This document shows, in pieces, positions 6,659 through 8,759 of a stretch of DNA of 8,759 nucleotides (positions are counted from its first letter, which is position 1; every line of letters starts with the position of its first letter). The notes beneath the pieces were generated by a model, which worked only from the letters and a program-made list of their open reading frames with translations, searched no databases and had not been told where the DNA came from. A program made the position numbers and the translations under genes. This DNA comes from Deltaproteobacteria bacterium (lineage in GTDB: Bacteria; Bdellovibrionota; UBA1018; UBA923): the NCBI GenBank assembly GCA_016194725.1, contig JACQAW010000032.1, positions 1 through 8,759 of the forward strand, in the 5' to 3' direction.

Positions 6659-7036
6659 AAAATTTGCAGCGACCCTTCCTACCGAGCACGTACCTCCACC
6701 GCCCAAAGCGGGCACTACTGGTGGCAAAGCCGATCGGCATACGGAGCGTGGGATAAAAAAGTGTTTTTGAACGACCTGAGCCCCACCGGCGTGGGCTGCT
6801 TCGTCAACGTGCCTATCGAAAAAGGCGAAGTCGTGTCGATCGTCATCGAGCAGCCCAAGCATCTTTTCGTCAAGGGCCAGGTGATGTGGTGCGCCCCCTA
6901 CACGATGAGCACCAAGGTGCTTAGCTCCGAGCAGTACAAATTTCGGGTAGGAATCAAGTTCAGCTTTGACTCCGAGGACGAGAAGTCGGCGCTTAAAAAA
7001 TACTGCGAAGAGCTTTATAGCGACGCCGTCGGCTGA
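6656..7036 (+). CDS. PilZ-domain protein, start uncertain
   Basis: The C-terminal part is a single PilZ domain, the family that binds cyclic di-GMP in many bacteria. It shows the DLSPTGVG motif (D-x-S-x-x-G type; residues 40-47 counted from the TTG at 6656), then alternating beta strands (VVSIVIEQ, HLFVKGQVMW) and the closing YKFRVGIKFSF strand. The upstream RxxxR switch expected for c-di-GMP binding is not clearly present (only YRAR and QSRSAY are nearby). Binding is therefore uncertain. The frame is open from an ATG at 6440, but that extension crosses a terminator-like hairpin and encodes no recognisable sequence. I give the TTG at 6656 (126 residues, a normal length for a stand-alone PilZ protein), although it lacks a ribosome site. 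GTG at 6761, with GGGA at 6750-6753, has better signals but would cut into the domain. A 5' truncation or frameshift is also possible. Confidence 0.7.
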   Translation: MKICSDPSYRARTSTAQSGHYWWQSRSAYGAWDKKVFLNDLSPTGVGCFVNVPIEKGEVVSIVIEQPKHLFVKGQVMWCAPYTMSTKVLSSEQYKFRVGIKFSFDSEDEKSALKKYCEELYSDAVG

Positions 7037-7078
7037 CTCATAGCCCCACTGCCCGAAGCTGCGAGCAATGAAGCTTTG

Positions 7079-7108
7079 TTGCAAGTTCGATTCTTGCTGG
7101 GACCACCA
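7079..7108 (+). tRNA. Isolated tRNA 3' fragment (T arm, acceptor 3' strand, CCA)
   Basis: GCAAG (7081-7085), TTCGATT (7086-7092) and CTTGC (7093-7097) form a perfect T arm with the universal GTTCGATTC box. It is followed by the 7-base acceptor strand TGGGACC, discriminator A (7105) and an encoded CCA (7106-7108), then TTTTT. Upstream there is no usable partner. TGACTCA (7034-7040), at the right distance, pairs at only 5 of 7 positions, and neither a D stem nor an anticodon stem forms between. It is therefore a partial or decayed tRNA gene. Such 3' ends are typical residues of integration at a tRNA gene. The amino acid cannot be named because the anticodon is absent. Confidence 0.7.
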
Positions 7109-7153
7109 TTTTTCAGTTCATCGGTTTTTGATAGGGATATCGAACTTTTTTTG

Positions 7154-7192
7154 ACCGCATTCTTGGCAACTTACGGGTTGCGAGAATGCGGT
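7154..7192. repeat. Imperfect hairpin, 10 bp plus 5 bp
   Basis: ACCGCATTCT (7154-7163) pairs with AGAATGCGGT (7183-7192). Inside it GCAAC (7166-7170) pairs with GTTGC (7177-7181) around the loop TTACGG. They are separated by a small internal loop (TG opposite G). ATCGAAC (7139-7145) and GTTCGAT (7191-7197) offer an alternative pairing with part of the same arm. No T-tract follows on either strand, so it is not a standard terminator. It could be an RNA element or a protein-binding palindrome. Confidence 0.6.
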
Positions 7193-7503
7193 TCGATCGC
7201 AATAAAACAGCAAAACCAAAATTTCGCGGAATTCTTCAATCAACGCATTGAAATCGCTTTTCTTTTTTGAAGTTCGATAAGGCAATAGCGTCTGTTAATC
7301 CAAATGGCGCCCGGATATGTCTACTGTGCTTTAAAGTTCGCAGCAGGGACACAAACCTAGGGGCTCCTGGTCATAAACACGTTTCATCCTGGCCAGCACC
7401 AGCGGTGGCCGCAAATTGCGACAAAAATATAAATCCCAATATCAGACCAATCTCGATAATCTCAATTATATGACACGCAGTATTACTGGTTTACTGAAGT
7501 TCC

Positions 7504-7508
7504 GGAGG
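7504..7508 (+). promoter_or_regulatory. Ribosome binding site GGAGG of the lipoprotein gene
   Basis: GGAGG lies 8 bases before the ATG at 7517. It is the best Shine-Dalgarno match in the window and fixes this start. Confidence 0.85.
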
Positions 7509-7516
7509 TTTTCCCC

Positions 7517-8759
7517 ATGTTATTTTTGACACGTTCTTATTCAATCGCGCTGGTCGCGATGACTCTAGTGGTGGCATCCACCGGGTGCTCGAAGAATTCG
7601 AGCAATACCGCCAGTCAAGCGCCACATAAGATAGCGGCAGCAAGTGCTGCGGCTGCCGCACGGCTTGTCGCCGAAGGACATACCAATGAAGCCGCCGCGG
7701 AATATGCCCGTATCGGCGAACTTTTGCTCGTGCCCGAAGGCATCCAATACGCCGATAAGATGTTCGACAGAGCACTGGAGCTTGATCCGAACAACGGCAA
7801 AGCCAACTTCTACGGCGCAGTCACCAAGCCACTGATGAGAATGCAAGGCTTCATCAGCAGATTTGCTCAGGTGGCCGAGCCTGACGATCAGAAAAAGCTG
7901 GCGTCACTTCGAAAAGAAATCGAGAAACTCAATTTGCCTGAGCTCACCAAGTTCGCAGTGAGGCTCCCCGATGGTAAATCCCCGTTTGCCGATTACCACG
8001 AAGTCCAACGTTTTCTGAAAACCGAACTTTTGCCAGAGGTGGTAAAGTCCGTAGAAAAACTGAGCCGACTCATGGGCAGAAATGACCTCGAATTGAATAT
8101 TAATTTGGCTCGTTTGGGCTTCCGTAAGATGAAGTCAACTTCTGACTACCGCTGCGAACACTCCGTATACACCTACACCGAAACCTCCGGCGGCGGTTAC
8201 GATGCACATGGCAATCCAATTGCGAAACTGTATCAATTCGACAACTGGTATTGCAGCTACACAAGCACAATGGAGCTAAAGGACATCCTGAAAGCTGAGC
8301 GCGTCGTTCTCGATGCCTCTGATCTCAAGATCGTTCGCGGATCAATGATGGCACTTGCCGACTTTCTCCGCCTGAGTTCAGCATATAGTTTTGCAGGGTT
8401 ACAAGAAGCGATCAATAACCTGAAAATCCTTGAAAAAAATCGCGATGAACATTATCGGCATTTAAGTACTCGCGACGTGATTCAGGAATTACAACGCCAT
8501 CCAGACTTGTTTACGATTGAGAAGGACCAAGAGATTGTTGCTCTTGCTCATTCACAGGAGCAAGTTCTCCGCGATGCGCTTTCACTCGGCGAACTACAAG
8601 CTGATTTGTGCCAAAATGCTGAGCGGGCACAGGGTGAAAACCTTATTAAATCGTTTTGTCTTTATGCGAACGACCTGAACACCATTCAGACTGCACTTGA
8701 TCTTCTGGCCGGCCCAAGACCAATAAAGATCGGTTTTGATGGGGAAGGTGCCGAGGTAG
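7517..8759 (+). CDS. Lipoprotein with a TPR-like segment, unknown function (3' end outside window)
   Basis: The frame is open from the ATG at 7517 to the window end, 414 codons without a stop. The N-terminus is a lipoprotein signal peptide: R6, a hydrophobic core (IALVAMTLVVA, 10-20) and lipobox S21-T22-G23-C24, with C24 as the lipidated residue. The Ser at -3 is less usual than Leu. Residue 25 is Ser and 26 Lys, with no Asp at +2, so outer-membrane sorting by the enterobacterial rule is plausible. A Ser/Ala linker is followed by helical sequence resembling a tetratricopeptide repeat (EAAAEYARIGELLL, then ADKMFDRALELDPNNGKANF, about 58-98). A region with two cysteines in Tyr-rich sequence (YRCEHSVYTYTE and FDNWYCSYTST) may form a disulfide-linked loop. 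The rest is mostly predicted helix. I do not recognise the family. An AT-rich upstream region and a strong ribosome site suggest its own promoter. Confidence 0.85.
   Translation, partial: MLFLTRSYSIALVAMTLVVASTGCSKNSSNTASQAPHKIAAASAAAAARLVAEGHTNEAAAEYARIGELLLVPEGIQYADKMFDRALELDPNNGKANFYGAVTKPLMRMQGFISRFAQVAEPDDQKKLASLRKEIEKLNLPELTKFAVRLPDGKSPFADYHEVQRFLKTELLPEVVKSVEKLSRLMGRNDLELNINLARLGFRKMKSTSDYRCEHSVYTYTETSGGGYDAHGNPIAKLYQFDNWYCSYTSTMELKDILKAERVVLDASDLKIVRGSMMALADFLRLSSAYSFAGLQEAINNLKILEKNRDEHYRHLSTRDVIQELQRHPDLFTIEKDQEIVALAHSQEQVLRDALSLGELQADLCQNAERAQGENLIKSFCLYANDLNTIQTALDLLAGPRPIKIGFDGEGAEV

Larger units (their letters stand above)
7109..7516. other. AT-rich non-coding region upstream of the lipoprotein gene
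   Basis: Base composition drops noticeably after the tRNA fragment, with runs such as T7 at 7146-7152 and AAAAATATAAAT near 7424-7435. Short open frames here (7076-7270 and 7267-7473) lack ribosome sites and protein character. The first partly translates the tRNA 3' end. The region holds one clear hairpin (7154-7192) and, presumably, the lipoprotein promoter. TTGCGA near 7417 is a possible -35 box, but no good -10 box is seen at standard spacing. Confidence 0.55.

Noticed and set aside
6560..7084. 174-codon open frame on the - strand
   Set aside because: It overlaps the PilZ domain in antisense and crosses the 17-bp hairpin. No start signal or domain is seen.
7034..7108. Complete functional tRNA
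   Set aside because: The length is right and 5 of 7 acceptor pairs form, but no D stem or anticodon stem can be made, so only the 3' part is real tRNA sequence.
7079..7108. 3' end of a tmRNA gene
   Set aside because: The acceptor strand lacks the T that would give the alanine-type G3:U70 pair, and no tmRNA 5' half or tag reading frame is visible upstream.
7076..7270. 64-codon open frame starting at the tRNA fragment
   Set aside because: Its first residues are a translation of the tRNA T arm and acceptor end, a well-known source of false genes.
7267..7473. 68-codon open frame with TTG start
   Set aside because: It has no ribosome site, no recognisable features and atypical composition in an AT-rich spacer.
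1..8759. CRISPR array, transposase, integrase or phage genes
   Set aside because: No regularly spaced direct repeats and no open frame with motifs of these proteins were found on either strand.

Overview
This 8.8 kb stretch is moderately GC-rich bacterial chromosome. The genes lie on the + strand and show GTG and TTG starts, a large exported protein and a lipoprotein, which fits a diderm (Gram-negative type) bacterium. The mix of large exported proteins of no recognised family, a lipid hydroxylase and a stand-alone PilZ protein would suit a Bdellovibrionota or deltaproteobacterial-grade organism. That placement is an impression, not a demonstrated assignment.

Layout. (1) 1-72: a tRNA-Ala(GGC) lacking only its first base. 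(2) 154-2447: a good -10 box and a 756-residue exported alanine-rich, cysteine-containing protein of unknown function. (3) 2492-2538: a perfect 21-bp inverted repeat that covers the first possible start codon of the next gene. (4) 2534-3709: an AAA-type ATPase with a C-terminal DUF4143 domain. (5) 3767-6271: a two-gene unit, a fatty acid hydroxylase family membrane protein followed after 3 bases by a large membrane protein resembling GT-C glycosyltransferases. (6) 6272-6655: mostly non-coding DNA with several hairpins, including a 17-bp perfect stem followed by T-tracts. (7) 6656-7036: a PilZ-domain protein whose start is uncertain. (8) 7079-7108: an isolated 3' end of a tRNA gene (T arm, acceptor strand, CCA) with no matching 5' half, a possible integration scar. 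(9) 7109-7516: AT-rich non-coding DNA with one imperfect hairpin. (10) 7517 to the end: an open-ended lipoprotein gene with a short TPR-like segment.

The only clear functional grouping is the hydroxylase and glycosyltransferase-like pair, which looks like an envelope-lipid or glycan modification unit. The other genes appear to be independent transcription units. No CRISPR array, transposase, integrase or phage gene is visible. The most useful leads are the tRNA fragment, the start-codon inverted repeat, the tandem hairpin region ahead of the PilZ gene, and the large exported protein.
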